From Flavobacteriales bacterium (lineage in GTDB: Bacteria > Bacteroidota > Bacteroidia > Flavobacteriales > Flavobacteriaceae): a DNA stretch of 64,000 nucleotides. This document shows positions 20,467 to 29,618 of the stretch, piece after piece. The stretch covers positions 32,469-96,468 of the forward strand of contig JAGXRF010000111.1 of NCBI GenBank assembly GCA_018335925.1, given 5' to 3'. The notes beneath the pieces are model-generated. The model ran no database searches, had not been told where the DNA came from, and saw nothing but the letters and a program-made list of their open reading frames with translations. A program made the position numbers and the translations under genes. Each line of letters starts with the position of its first letter. Positions within the stretch are counted from its first letter, which is position 1.

Positions 20467-22911
20467 TTATGGTTTGAGATGGTTTCTTTTCCAATAGAGC
20501 AAACCAAACATCAACAATAACAAAGTTATACTTGAAAACAAACTGATGGTGCTGCCTTTGGCAACTACTTCGGGTTCAAAAGAAAACATAATTTCATGCT
20601 TGCCAGCTGGTACTTCTAAAGCTCTTAAAACATAATTAGCTCTTAGTATGGATGCTTCTTTGCCATCAATAGTGGCTTTCCAACCTTTTGGATAATAAAT
20701 TTCAGAAAAAACTGCCAAACCTGCCTTGGAATTTACCGTAGTGTAAACCAATTTATTTGGTTCATACGAGGTTAAAGTAATTTGAGCAGTGCTATCCACC
20801 ACAAAAGATTTTTGAGTAATTTTTTCTGAAAAATCTTTACCAATAACAGCTTGCTTGTATGTATTGATATCGTTAAGAGCTAAAATCTCTTCGTTCGTAT
20901 TCTTTACTTTTTGTACTTCTTTTACAAACCAAGCATTCCCGTTAGCATCTGGGTTTTCGTTGTACATGGTTTGTCCTTGAGGGGTTTGTGTAATGTAATA
21001 CTTCATATTGAGCATGTTCATCACTTGTAAATTACTTTTTGCAATGTGAAAATCGTACAATTGTTGCATGCGTTGTGGCTTCACAGCACTATAACCTCCT
21101 AAATGTTTGTGATAATAAGAAGTACTGGCCCCATTCATCCCAACTTGTGGTTCAAATACTCTGTAATGCAAATCGGTATCTTTTAAAATTTGCTCATCTA
21201 CCGGACGTATCGGAAAGGGTTCTTCCATTTCGCGTGCAGCCACAAAAGAATCTTCATTTACATAGTTTTTGGCAATCCAAACCAAATCAGTTGTCATCAA
21301 TAAGCCAACCGCAAGAACTACGATTTGCTTGGTAATTTTTTCCCAATGATATCCTATTAACAATAAAGAAGCCAGCAAAATAAACAATCCGGAACGCAAC
21401 AAATCATTTACAAACATGGCTTTTCTGTCGTTTCGCAAGGCTTCTAACAAACTATCTGCAAATTCAACACCATACGGACGTTCAAAGTTATCTCTTAAAA
21501 TAGCATCTACACTTCCGGTAAAATCAAAGGAACTTTTGAAAACAAATAATCCCAACAACAATCCGAAGGCAATGTAGGCAGTTAGCTTAAAGGCCTTCCA
21601 TCTTTTTTCTTTATCAGATTGAAGGTAATGATATATTCCCATCGCAGCCATGATAGGCATGCAAAGTTCCAATATCACCTGTACAGAGGACACAGCTCTA
21701 AACTTGTTGTATAATGGTACATAATCAATAAAAAAGTTGGTAAGTGTAGGGAAATTTTTTCCCCAAGATAACAACAAAGAAAGCAAGATTGCAGCTAAAA
21801 ACACCCATTTGATTCGGTTTCGAACCACAAAAAATCCCAGCAAAGCCAAGAAAAAAACCACAGCTCCAATATATGCTGGGGCAGCAACGATGGGTTGATC
21901 TCCCCAATAAGTTGGCATGGATGAAGCAAAATCTAACGCATCTTCCGGACTTGCACCTACATCTAATAAAAACGCATACACTTCACTTTTTTGGTCTAAT
22001 TTTTCGTTGTTGGAACCTCCAAATAATCTCGGAACAATTAAGTTCAGGCTTTCCGCTTTGCCGTAGCTATACTCGGTGATGTACTCATAACTCATTCCGG
22101 TTTTATGGCTTACCGGCTTTCCGTTAGGTTGAATGGTTAGTTCGTTGGCACCTCTGGTACTAAAAGAAGTATATTCGGAGGTAGCTAAAATATTGGTGGC
22201 GTTTAATGCAACCGATAAAAAAGCTGCTAAAATTAAAGTTCCGGAAATCCAACCAATGCTTTGCCAATCTTTCTTTTTAATTAGTAAAACATAATAATAA
22301 ATCGCCACCAAAGCAAGCAAAAACAATAAATAATAGGTCATTTGAAAGTGATTGGCTTGGATTTCTAATGCTGCTGCAATAGTAGTTAATACACCACCCC
22401 AAATATATCGGTGTTGAAAAACCAATAAAATTCCAGCCAAAACCATTGGCATATAAGCTATTGCATGGGCTTTGGCATTGTGTCCGACTCCTAAAATAAT
22501 GATTAAATAAGTAGAAAAACCAAAAGCCAAGGCACTTACAAATCCGGTTAAAGGATCTATTTTTAATACCATCATCAGCACATAAAAACCAAGGAAATAC
22601 AAGAATAAATAATCTGCTGGTCTAGGTAAAAACCGCAGAGTTTGGTCTAATTTCTTGATATAATTATGCGGATATTGAGCCCCTAATTGGTAGGTCGGCA
22701 TGCCACCAAAAGCACTATTGGTCCAATAGGTCTCCTCCCCTTTTTCAGCTCTAAAATCTTTTAATTCTTTTGACATGCCAATGTATTGCACAATGTCCGA
22801 CTGAAATATTTGCTTGCCTTGCAATACGGGATAAAAATACATCAACGCAACAACCACAAAGCCAATAAAAGCAAATGCATGTGGTTTGATTTTACTAAAA
22901 ATTGCTTGCAT
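20467..22911 (-). CDS. YfhO family membrane protein
   Basis: 814 aa multi-TM; LNMKYYITQTPQ, IYYPKGWKATIDGKEASILRANYVLRALEVPAGKHEIMFSFEP. Confidence 0.88.
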   Translation of the reverse strand: MQAIFSKIKPHAFAFIGFVVVALMYFYPVLQGKQIFQSDIVQYIGMSKELKDFRAEKGEETYWTNSAFGGMPTYQLGAQYPHNYIKKLDQTLRFLPRPADYLFLYFLGFYVLMMVLKIDPLTGFVSALAFGFSTYLIIILGVGHNAKAHAIAYMPMVLAGILLVFQHRYIWGGVLTTIAAALEIQANHFQMTYYLLFLLALVAIYYYVLLIKKKDWQSIGWISGTLILAAFLSVALNATNILATSEYTSFSTRGANELTIQPNGKPVSHKTGMSYEYITEYSYGKAESLNLIVPRLFGGSNNEKLDQKSEVYAFLLDVGASPEDALDFASSMPTYWGDQPIVAAPAYIGAVVFFLALLGFFVVRNRIKWVFLAAILLSLLLSWGKNFPTLTNFFIDYVPLYNKFRAVSSVQVILELCMPIMAAMGIYHYLQSDKEKRWKAFKLTAYIAFGLLLGLFVFKSSFDFTGSVDAILRDNFERPYGVEFADSLLEALRNDRKAMFVNDLLRSGLFILLASLLLIGYHWEKITKQIVVLAVGLLMTTDLVWIAKNYVNEDSFVAAREMEEPFPIRPVDEQILKDTDLHYRVFEPQVGMNGASTSYYHKHLGGYSAVKPQRMQQLYDFHIAKSNLQVMNMLNMKYYITQTPQGQTMYNENPDANGNAWFVKEVQKVKNTNEEILALNDINTYKQAVIGKDFSEKITQKSFVVDSTAQITLTSYEPNKLVYTTVNSKAGLAVFSEIYYPKGWKATIDGKEASILRANYVLRALEVPAGKHEIMFSFEPEVVAKGSTISLFSSITLLLLMFGLLYWKRNHLKP

Positions 22912-22912
22912 A

Positions 22913-23158
22913 CTATTTGGTTTCTTTTACTTCTTCAAAATCGATATACTCTCCTACCACTTTGGTTGTAGTTTGTTTAGATTTTGGAGTTTTATTCACA
23001 AACTCGTCAGAAGTGTTTTGGTTAGGTTGGTACGATTGGTAATTTTTTTGAGCTTTTTTTACCAATAATTTTAAAAAGATTGGAAATAAAATACGAGCTG
23101 CAAATTTAAACAGGTAATAAAACAGAATTATAAACGCGATGGTTCTTAAAAAACCCAT
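22913..23158 (-). CDS. DUF4834 family small membrane protein
   Basis: 81 aa with N-terminal TM, directly upstream of YfhO gene on the same strand; family call from overall look. Confidence 0.55.
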   Translation of the reverse strand: MGFLRTIAFIILFYYLFKFAARILFPIFLKLLVKKAQKNYQSYQPNQNTSDEFVNKTPKSKQTTTKVVGEYIDFEEVKETK

Positions 23159-23259
23159 AAATCATTTTTTTGGTAAAAATAATAATTCAAGGACAACTAC
23201 CTCTTAAAATCCCAATAAAAATAGTATTTTTGGGAGACAAAATTTGAAATAAATCGCTT

Positions 23260-24225
23260 ATGCATCGCATCTTTTTTAGATTCATACCCTGCTTCTTTTT
23301 CGTACTTTCATTTCATGCCCAGCATACCGACATCATCAATTCTAACAGACCAGGAGAAAGTATGACAGCTTTTTCGGTTGGTAAAAATGTCAGTCAGATT
23401 GAAACCGGTATTTATGGAATTTCTGAAAAACATCAATTATTACAATACGATGCTAAAGGAATGGGAATTGATTTGGCCATTAGATACGGTTTGTTTTTGG
23501 AACAATTAGAATTTATTGGAAACATTCAATACCAATTGGATAAATACAACTCTCCTATTACTAACGAGGATAGAAGTGCGATTAAATACGCAGTAATTGG
23601 AGCCAAATATTTGGTATACGACCCCTACAAATACTATGAAGAAAAGGTTAATATTTATAGTTGGAAAGCTAATCAAAAATTCAAATGGCGACAACTAATC
23701 CCGATTATAGCGGTGTATGCAGGTGCGAATTTAAATTTTACCAACAATCCTTTTTATGCTTTGCCCGTAGAAGAATCTAACGTGAGTGCCAAAGCTATGT
23801 TGGTGACCCAAAACCATTTCGGACAAAGATGGGTACTGGTTACCAACACTTTTATGGATAAAATTGGCTCAGAAACTCAAAATTTTGGATACCTCATTAC
23901 ACTTACTCATGCCTTTAATCAGAAATTTTCAGGATTTTTAGAGAACAAAGGCATTATGGGAGATTTTTATAGTGATCAAATTCTTACCACTGGCTTGGCA
24001 TATCTAATGGGGACCAACATGCAAGTAGATATATCGGTGAGTAAAAACTTTAAAAACACTCCAGATATTTTATATGGCGGGGTTGGTTTTTCGATTCGTT
24101 TTGATAAAAAACACAAACCTGTGGTATTACTAGGTCCGGACAAATCGCAAAAACCAAGTAAGCAAGACAAGAAAAAACAAAAAGAAAAAGAGCGAGTAAA
24201 AGAAGCCATCGAAAACAATCCATAA
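23260..24225 (+). CDS. Outer-membrane transporter-like protein (Phenol_MetA_deg-like)
   Basis: Signal peptide, NRPGESMTAFSVGKNVSQIETGIYG..., beta-rich, Lys-rich tail. Confidence 0.6.
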   Translation: MHRIFFRFIPCFFFVLSFHAQHTDIINSNRPGESMTAFSVGKNVSQIETGIYGISEKHQLLQYDAKGMGIDLAIRYGLFLEQLEFIGNIQYQLDKYNSPITNEDRSAIKYAVIGAKYLVYDPYKYYEEKVNIYSWKANQKFKWRQLIPIIAVYAGANLNFTNNPFYALPVEESNVSAKAMLVTQNHFGQRWVLVTNTFMDKIGSETQNFGYLITLTHAFNQKFSGFLENKGIMGDFYSDQILTTGLAYLMGTNMQVDISVSKNFKNTPDILYGGVGFSIRFDKKHKPVVLLGPDKSQKPSKQDKKKQKEKERVKEAIENNP

Positions 24226-24234
24226 AGCAAACTT

Positions 24235-25383
24235 ATGATTCGTATTGTTCCTGTTGTAACCAAAAAAGAAATCAAAACTTTTGTTCAATTTCCTTTTCAG
24301 TTATACCAAAATCATCCTTATTGGGTGCCTCCTATTGTAAAAAATGAAATGGAGACATTTGACCCAACCAAAAACCCCGTGTATGAACACGCAGAATCTC
24401 ACTTATTTTTGGCTTACAAGGAAGATAAAATAGTTGGACGGATTGCAGCCATCATCAATTGGCAAGAAGTAAAAGAACAACAAAAAAGTAAGATCCGTTT
24501 TGGGTGGTGGGATGTGATAGACGATATAGAAGTAACCAAAAAATTAATTGAAAAAGTTATTGAAATTGGTAAAAACAACAAATTAGAACACATCGAAGGC
24601 CCTATGGGGTTTTCGAACTTAGACAAAGTAGGAGTGGTTACCGAAGGTTTTGACGAGATAGGTTCCATGATTACTTGGTACAACTACCCATATTATGCTG
24701 AACACCTAGAAAAATTAGGATTTCAAATAGAAAAGAAATACCAGGAAAGTAAATTTTCATTTTCAAATGTACAACCCGAAACCTTTGAAAAAGCTTGCAC
24801 TGTTATTGAAAAAAGATATGGTTTAAAAGCTGTTAGCTTTAAAAAAAACAAAGATATTTTGCCCAAAGTAAATGAAATGTTTGAAGTGTTTAACCAAAGC
24901 TATGCTTCATTAGCCTCATTTGTTGCAATTACAGAAAGAGAAAAGACTTATTATAAAGAAAAATACATTTCCTTTATCAATCCGGAATACATCAAATTTG
25001 TATTGAATGAAGAAGGAAAAATGGTGGCATTTAGCATCGTGATGCCTTCTTTTTCCAAAGCTTTGCAAAAAGCAAATGGAAACTTATTTCCGTTTGGATT
25101 TTACCAACTACTCAAAGCCAAAAAAGAAAGTAAAGACGTTTTGTTTTATTTGATTGGAATTTTACCTGAATTCCAAAACAAAGGAGTTACAGCACTTATT
25201 TTTAAAGAATACTACTACACATTTACCCAAAAAGGAATCAAAAACTGCATTAGAACTCCCGAACTAGAGGAAAATATTGCCATTCAAAATATATGGAAAA
25301 ATTTTAACCCTCAAGTTTTTAGAAGAAGAAGAACTTTTTCAAAAAATATAGTAGGATTAAAAGAAAATCAAATATCCAAATAA
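24235..25383 (+). CDS. GNAT-like hypothetical protein
   Basis: 382 aa; QNHPYWVPPIVKNEMETFDPTKNPVYEHAESHLFLAYKEDKIVGRIAAIINW. Confidence 0.6.
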   Translation: MIRIVPVVTKKEIKTFVQFPFQLYQNHPYWVPPIVKNEMETFDPTKNPVYEHAESHLFLAYKEDKIVGRIAAIINWQEVKEQQKSKIRFGWWDVIDDIEVTKKLIEKVIEIGKNNKLEHIEGPMGFSNLDKVGVVTEGFDEIGSMITWYNYPYYAEHLEKLGFQIEKKYQESKFSFSNVQPETFEKACTVIEKRYGLKAVSFKKNKDILPKVNEMFEVFNQSYASLASFVAITEREKTYYKEKYISFINPEYIKFVLNEEGKMVAFSIVMPSFSKALQKANGNLFPFGFYQLLKAKKESKDVLFYLIGILPEFQNKGVTALIFKEYYYTFTQKGIKNCIRTPELEENIAIQNIWKNFNPQVFRRRRTFSKNIVGLKENQISK

Positions 25384-25596
25384 GGACAAGAATACATACA
25401 GTACCAACAGTAATAGTTCCAGACGGTAAGATTTTACAAAATTTTTCATAAGCGTAATATATTTACTCAAAAGTAAAAATTTCAAAATGTATTAAAAAAT
25501 AATTTTCATGAAAATAGCTTCTGAGTTTGTGAAAGTTTATTTTCAATCAACGAAATAGCTACCTTAATCCTTTAACAAAAAAATATTTTGAATCCT

Positions 25597-26433
25597 ATGC
25601 TAAATGTTCAAAAATTTTCGGGAGAATTAATTGAGTTTGACGAAAACAAATTAAGAAAATCTATGCTCAAATCGGGTGCAGAGGCATTGCATGTAGAGGA
25701 AATTTTAGCTGAAATCATGCCTATTCTATACGATGGAATACCAACCAAAAAAATATATCGAATTGCATTTAATCTTTTAAAAAGAAAATCAAATGCCTTG
25801 GCAGCAAGGTATCATTTAAAAAAGTCGTTGCAAGAGTTAGGTCCTGATGGTTTTTTATTTGAACAATTTTTAGCTCAAGTATTTCTAAGAAAAGGGTACC
25901 AAGTTTATACCAATCGTTTTTTGCAAGGAGCATGCTTGACACATGAAACTGACTTGATTTTAATAAAAAACAACCAAAACACTTTGGTAGAATGCAAATT
26001 CAGTAGTTATGACAAAGTAATGGACGTTAAAATTCCGATGTATATTTTGTCAAGATTTAATGATTTGGAGGCAGTAACACAAAAAATAGATGCACATACT
26101 TTTCAGTTCCATGCTTGTTGGTTAATTACCAATAATCGTTTTTCAAAAGATGCTGAAATATTCGGTACATATTACGGAATAAAATTATTTTCTTGGAATT
26201 ACCCACAAGGCAATAGTTTAAAAAACTGGATAGATGAAGGAAAATTTTATCCAATTACTACTTTAACCACCATCACCAAAGATGAAAAATTTTTGTTGTT
26301 ACAGCAAAATATCTTATTAGTACATCAATTACGTGAAAATCAAGAATCATTAAAGCTACTAAATTTATCTATCAACCGAAACCGCAAAGTTTTACAAGAA
26401 ATTCATGAATTGTGTTATTTAAAATTGGAATAA
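25597..26433 (+). CDS. ATP-cone domain fused to restriction-endonuclease-like (Mrr/PD-(D/E)XK) domain
   Basis: N-term VQKFSGELIEFDENKLRKSMLKSGA...IYRIAFNLLK (ATP-cone); C-term GPDGFLFEQFLAQVFLRKGYQVYTN...HETDLILIKNNQNTLVECKF (E/D..ECK). ORF track start 25588 (TTG); ATG 25597. Confidence 0.8.
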   Translation: MLNVQKFSGELIEFDENKLRKSMLKSGAEALHVEEILAEIMPILYDGIPTKKIYRIAFNLLKRKSNALAARYHLKKSLQELGPDGFLFEQFLAQVFLRKGYQVYTNRFLQGACLTHETDLILIKNNQNTLVECKFSSYDKVMDVKIPMYILSRFNDLEAVTQKIDAHTFQFHACWLITNNRFSKDAEIFGTYYGIKLFSWNYPQGNSLKNWIDEGKFYPITTLTTITKDEKFLLLQQNILLVHQLRENQESLKLLNLSINRNRKVLQEIHELCYLKLE

Positions 26434-27798
26434 ATGGAAAAATTGATTCATATAAAGTTTTTAGGAGCAGCCCATACAGTGACTGGTTCCAAAACATGGA
26501 TAAGTTATTTACAAACACAATTTTTAGTAGATGCTGGTTTGTTTCAGGGAAACAAAGAACTTCGATTACTCAATTGGCAAACTCCCGAAATGGACTGCTC
26601 TAAAATTAATTTTGTACTACTTACCCATGGCCATTTAGACCATTGTGGCTGGTTGCCATTATTGGTAAAAAATGGTTTTCACGGAAAAATTTACTGTACC
26701 GAACCAACCAAAAAAATAGTGCAACTTATTTTACTGGATAGTGCCAAAATTCAGGAGGAAGAAGCTGCCAAAGCAAATAGAGAAAATTATTCCAAGCATC
26801 ATCCTGCCAAAGCTTTGTATACGTTGGAGGATGCCAAAAAAGTATTCCCGTTATTGCAAGTAGTAAAGCCTAATGAAATGGTTTCTATTGGAGCAATACA
26901 AGCCAAATGGATTTTATCCGGACATATTTTAGGAGCATCGAGTATACAAATTTGGATTAGAGATGAAATTTTGGTTTTTTCGGGAGATATCGGTCAAAGA
27001 AAAGATGCTTTACTGTATCCTCCACAAATTCCGGAAGCCGCTACGTATTTATTTTCAGAAAGTACTTATGGCAACCGATTACATATTAGCACCAATCCAG
27101 TCATTGCTTTAGAAAGGTATATTCATGAAGCTTTTCAAAGAAAAGGCACCATCATTATCCCAAGTTTTGCAGTGGAAAGAGCCCAATTAATCATGTATTT
27201 CTTGTGGCAATTAAAAAAAGAAAATAAAATTCCGAATTTTCCTATGTATTTGGATACTCCAATGGGAATTAGTGTATTGGATTTGTTTGCAGAATTTCAT
27301 CATTGGCACCGATTGGAATTACACGAATACGAAGAAATGTGTGCTTCTTTTGAAATAATAACTACTTATGAAGATACAGTTTCTGTTATTGAAAACCCGA
27401 ATCCGAAAATTGTGATTGCAGCAAGTGGCATGGCAACCGGAGGAAGAATTTTAAGTTACTTTGAAAGGTATTTATCCGACGAAAAAAGCTGCATTCTATT
27501 GGTTGGCTATCAAGCAGAAGGTACCCGTGGAAAAAGGTTATTAGATGGCGAGAAAAGCATCAAAATGTATGGCAATTGGTATCAAGTAAAAGCAATCATT
27601 CGGCAAATTGATGGGTTGTCTGCCCATGCTGACCAACAAGAATTAATCGATTGGGTAAACCAAATACCAACACCACCAAAACAAATATTTTTGGTACATG
27701 GTGAAGAGGATGCTTTATTTACTTTAAAAGAAAAATTAGAGGATGATTTTAAAGGAGAAATCATCATTCCTAAACTTATGGAAAGCTTTCAGATATAA
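26434..27798 (+). CDS. MBL-fold, beta-CASP RNA-specificity-domain hydrolase
   Basis: LTHGHLDHCGWLPLLV, FSGDIGQRKDALL, SESTYGNR, IIIPSFAVERAQ, AASGMATGGRILSY, IDGLSAHADQQEL, VHGEEDAL. Confidence 0.93.
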   Translation: MEKLIHIKFLGAAHTVTGSKTWISYLQTQFLVDAGLFQGNKELRLLNWQTPEMDCSKINFVLLTHGHLDHCGWLPLLVKNGFHGKIYCTEPTKKIVQLILLDSAKIQEEEAAKANRENYSKHHPAKALYTLEDAKKVFPLLQVVKPNEMVSIGAIQAKWILSGHILGASSIQIWIRDEILVFSGDIGQRKDALLYPPQIPEAATYLFSESTYGNRLHISTNPVIALERYIHEAFQRKGTIIIPSFAVERAQLIMYFLWQLKKENKIPNFPMYLDTPMGISVLDLFAEFHHWHRLELHEYEEMCASFEIITTYEDTVSVIENPNPKIVIAASGMATGGRILSYFERYLSDEKSCILLVGYQAEGTRGKRLLDGEKSIKMYGNWYQVKAIIRQIDGLSAHADQQELIDWVNQIPTPPKQIFLVHGEEDALFTLKEKLEDDFKGEIIIPKLMESFQI

Positions 27799-27800
27799 AA

Positions 27801-27830
27801 AACCCCCATGCAAAAACATACATGAGGGCA
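27801..27830. terminator. Hairpin terminator after MBL gene
   Basis: CCCCCATG..CATGAGGG hairpin between convergent genes. Confidence 0.55.
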
Positions 27831-27852
27831 ATCACATAACTACTACTAAAAA

Positions 27853-29487
27853 TTACTTCACAATTTTTTGACTCTTTTGGTTTCCATTGCTATCAGAAAT
27901 TAGAAGCAAATAAATTCCTTTATGTAATTGATCTAAATGATCAATAATAAAATTTGGTTGGTTTGAAGTTCCATGAAGAATGCTTTTACCTGTTAAATCT
28001 ATCACTTCATAACGTATATCACCAATAAACTCCGATTTTACTAATACATGACTTGTAAACGGATTAGGAAACACATTCACATCTATACTTGCCATATCAA
28101 GGCTATGATTTGACAACGTACTGGCATTTTGGTATCTAATGGCCATAATTTCAGGTACAGTAAGTGCCCTATTAAATATATACAATTCATCAAGAACCGA
28201 TTGGGCATATTTAATTGCTGCAGGAGCACCTGAAGAACTAAGCTGAGTGCCTGTACCAATAGAAAATACGGAATTAAATCGATGAATTGATGAGTTGTCT
28301 GTTACTTGTTCTGCTGCAACAAATTCACCATCTATAAAATACAATAAAAAACGATTATTACCAGAATTCACAAACTGAATTGCCACATGATGCCATTGGT
28401 TCAAACTCTTTAAAAACAATCTTGTCAAAACATCTTCAGATGCTGAATTTCTAAAGTAGGCTAGTCTTTCAATAGGGTTTGCATCAGTGCTTAATTTTCT
28501 TTCTCTAACACCAAAACTTCCAAATGCTTCAACGAGAGCCTCACCGTTTTGACCTACCGCTGTATTTGGTATTACACTTCTTTTTTGCCAATAACAAATT
28601 GTTAAATTATTATTGTTCATAGAATTTGCCATACTGGTATTCATAAAACCTTGTCCTAAATCAAAAGAAACCCCTTGTCCACTATAACCAGTAACAAATG
28701 TTCCACCAGGAAAAGCACTTGGGAAGTTTGAAAAGGCATGCTCTCCATCAAAATCAGTCAAATTACCATCAAAAGGAAAATAAGCAACCAAGCCAGTTGT
28801 ATCAAAAATAACTTGTGAGGCGTACATATTTTGAATATCGGTTTCTGTTAAAACTGTATCAAAAATTTCTAAATCATCATAAACCACTGTTCTATTGACT
28901 GAATTTGGTGTAGATAAACTGCTACCTAATTGAAAAGTTGTACCAACTGTATTCCAGGCAGATGGTGGTAAAGCATTGATATATAAATTTCCGTTTCTAT
29001 AAACTTTGCATGTTGTACCATCATAAGTCATCACATAGTGGTACCAATTATTACCATAAGTTCTATATCTATATCTTTCTGAAACAGCAGTATTAATATC
29101 ACTAGCCCATCCAAAAGCAGTCATTTGAGCAGGTGCTTGAACCAAACCAAATGCTTGGTTAGTTGATTGTGTTCCGTATTGGAATAAAAAAATTCTGTCT
29201 GCTGCTGGAGAACCATTTCTAAAACTCATCCAAAAAGAAACAGATCTTGTAGATGTTCCAACTGGTAATAGAGGTAGGTTAACTGAAGTAGGATCCATAA
29301 AACTCATTTGCAAAGCTTGATTTGCAACCCCAAATCTGTCTGCTACAAATGAGGAGCCAGGTATGGTTGAAAAAGTGTGATTTCCTGATGCATCTGTTCT
29401 TGAATTATTAAATTCAAACTTGTAAATTGGGGTTTGAGCCCAAAAAATAGCAAAACTAAAAATACTAAAAAGTAACTTATTTTTCAT
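27853..29487 (-). CDS. LamG-like domain protein with T9SS type A sorting domain
   Basis: Two concanavalin/LamG-like modules (WHHVAIQFVNSGNNRFLLYFIDGEFV); C-terminal VNVFPNPFTSHVLVKS...LHKGIYLLLISDSNGNQKSQKIVK. Confidence 0.9.
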   Translation of the reverse strand: MKNKLLFSIFSFAIFWAQTPIYKFEFNNSRTDASGNHTFSTIPGSSFVADRFGVANQALQMSFMDPTSVNLPLLPVGTSTRSVSFWMSFRNGSPAADRIFLFQYGTQSTNQAFGLVQAPAQMTAFGWASDINTAVSERYRYRTYGNNWYHYVMTYDGTTCKVYRNGNLYINALPPSAWNTVGTTFQLGSSLSTPNSVNRTVVYDDLEIFDTVLTETDIQNMYASQVIFDTTGLVAYFPFDGNLTDFDGEHAFSNFPSAFPGGTFVTGYSGQGVSFDLGQGFMNTSMANSMNNNNLTICYWQKRSVIPNTAVGQNGEALVEAFGSFGVRERKLSTDANPIERLAYFRNSASEDVLTRLFLKSLNQWHHVAIQFVNSGNNRFLLYFIDGEFVAAEQVTDNSSIHRFNSVFSIGTGTQLSSSGAPAAIKYAQSVLDELYIFNRALTVPEIMAIRYQNASTLSNHSLDMASIDVNVFPNPFTSHVLVKSEFIGDIRYEVIDLTGKSILHGTSNQPNFIIDHLDQLHKGIYLLLISDSNGNQKSQKIVK

Positions 29488-29551
29488 GTTTTATTTTTTT
29501 AAATACAGGCACAAAACTATTATTACAACAAGTCAACGGTTTATAGAATAC

Positions 29552-29579
29552 GGTGAAACACTAATTTGAGTTTGTAAAA
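29552..29579 (-). promoter_or_regulatory. Putative operator copy B: TTTTACAAACTCAAATTAGTGTTTCACC (minus strand)
   Basis: 21/28 identical to copy A (31473-31500); TTTYAC direct repeats with 21-bp period; ends 64 nt upstream of the ATG at 29487. Confidence 0.6.
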
Positions 29580-29618
29580 AAAGAATGTTTTAGCTTCCTC
29601 CTTATTAAAAATCATTTA

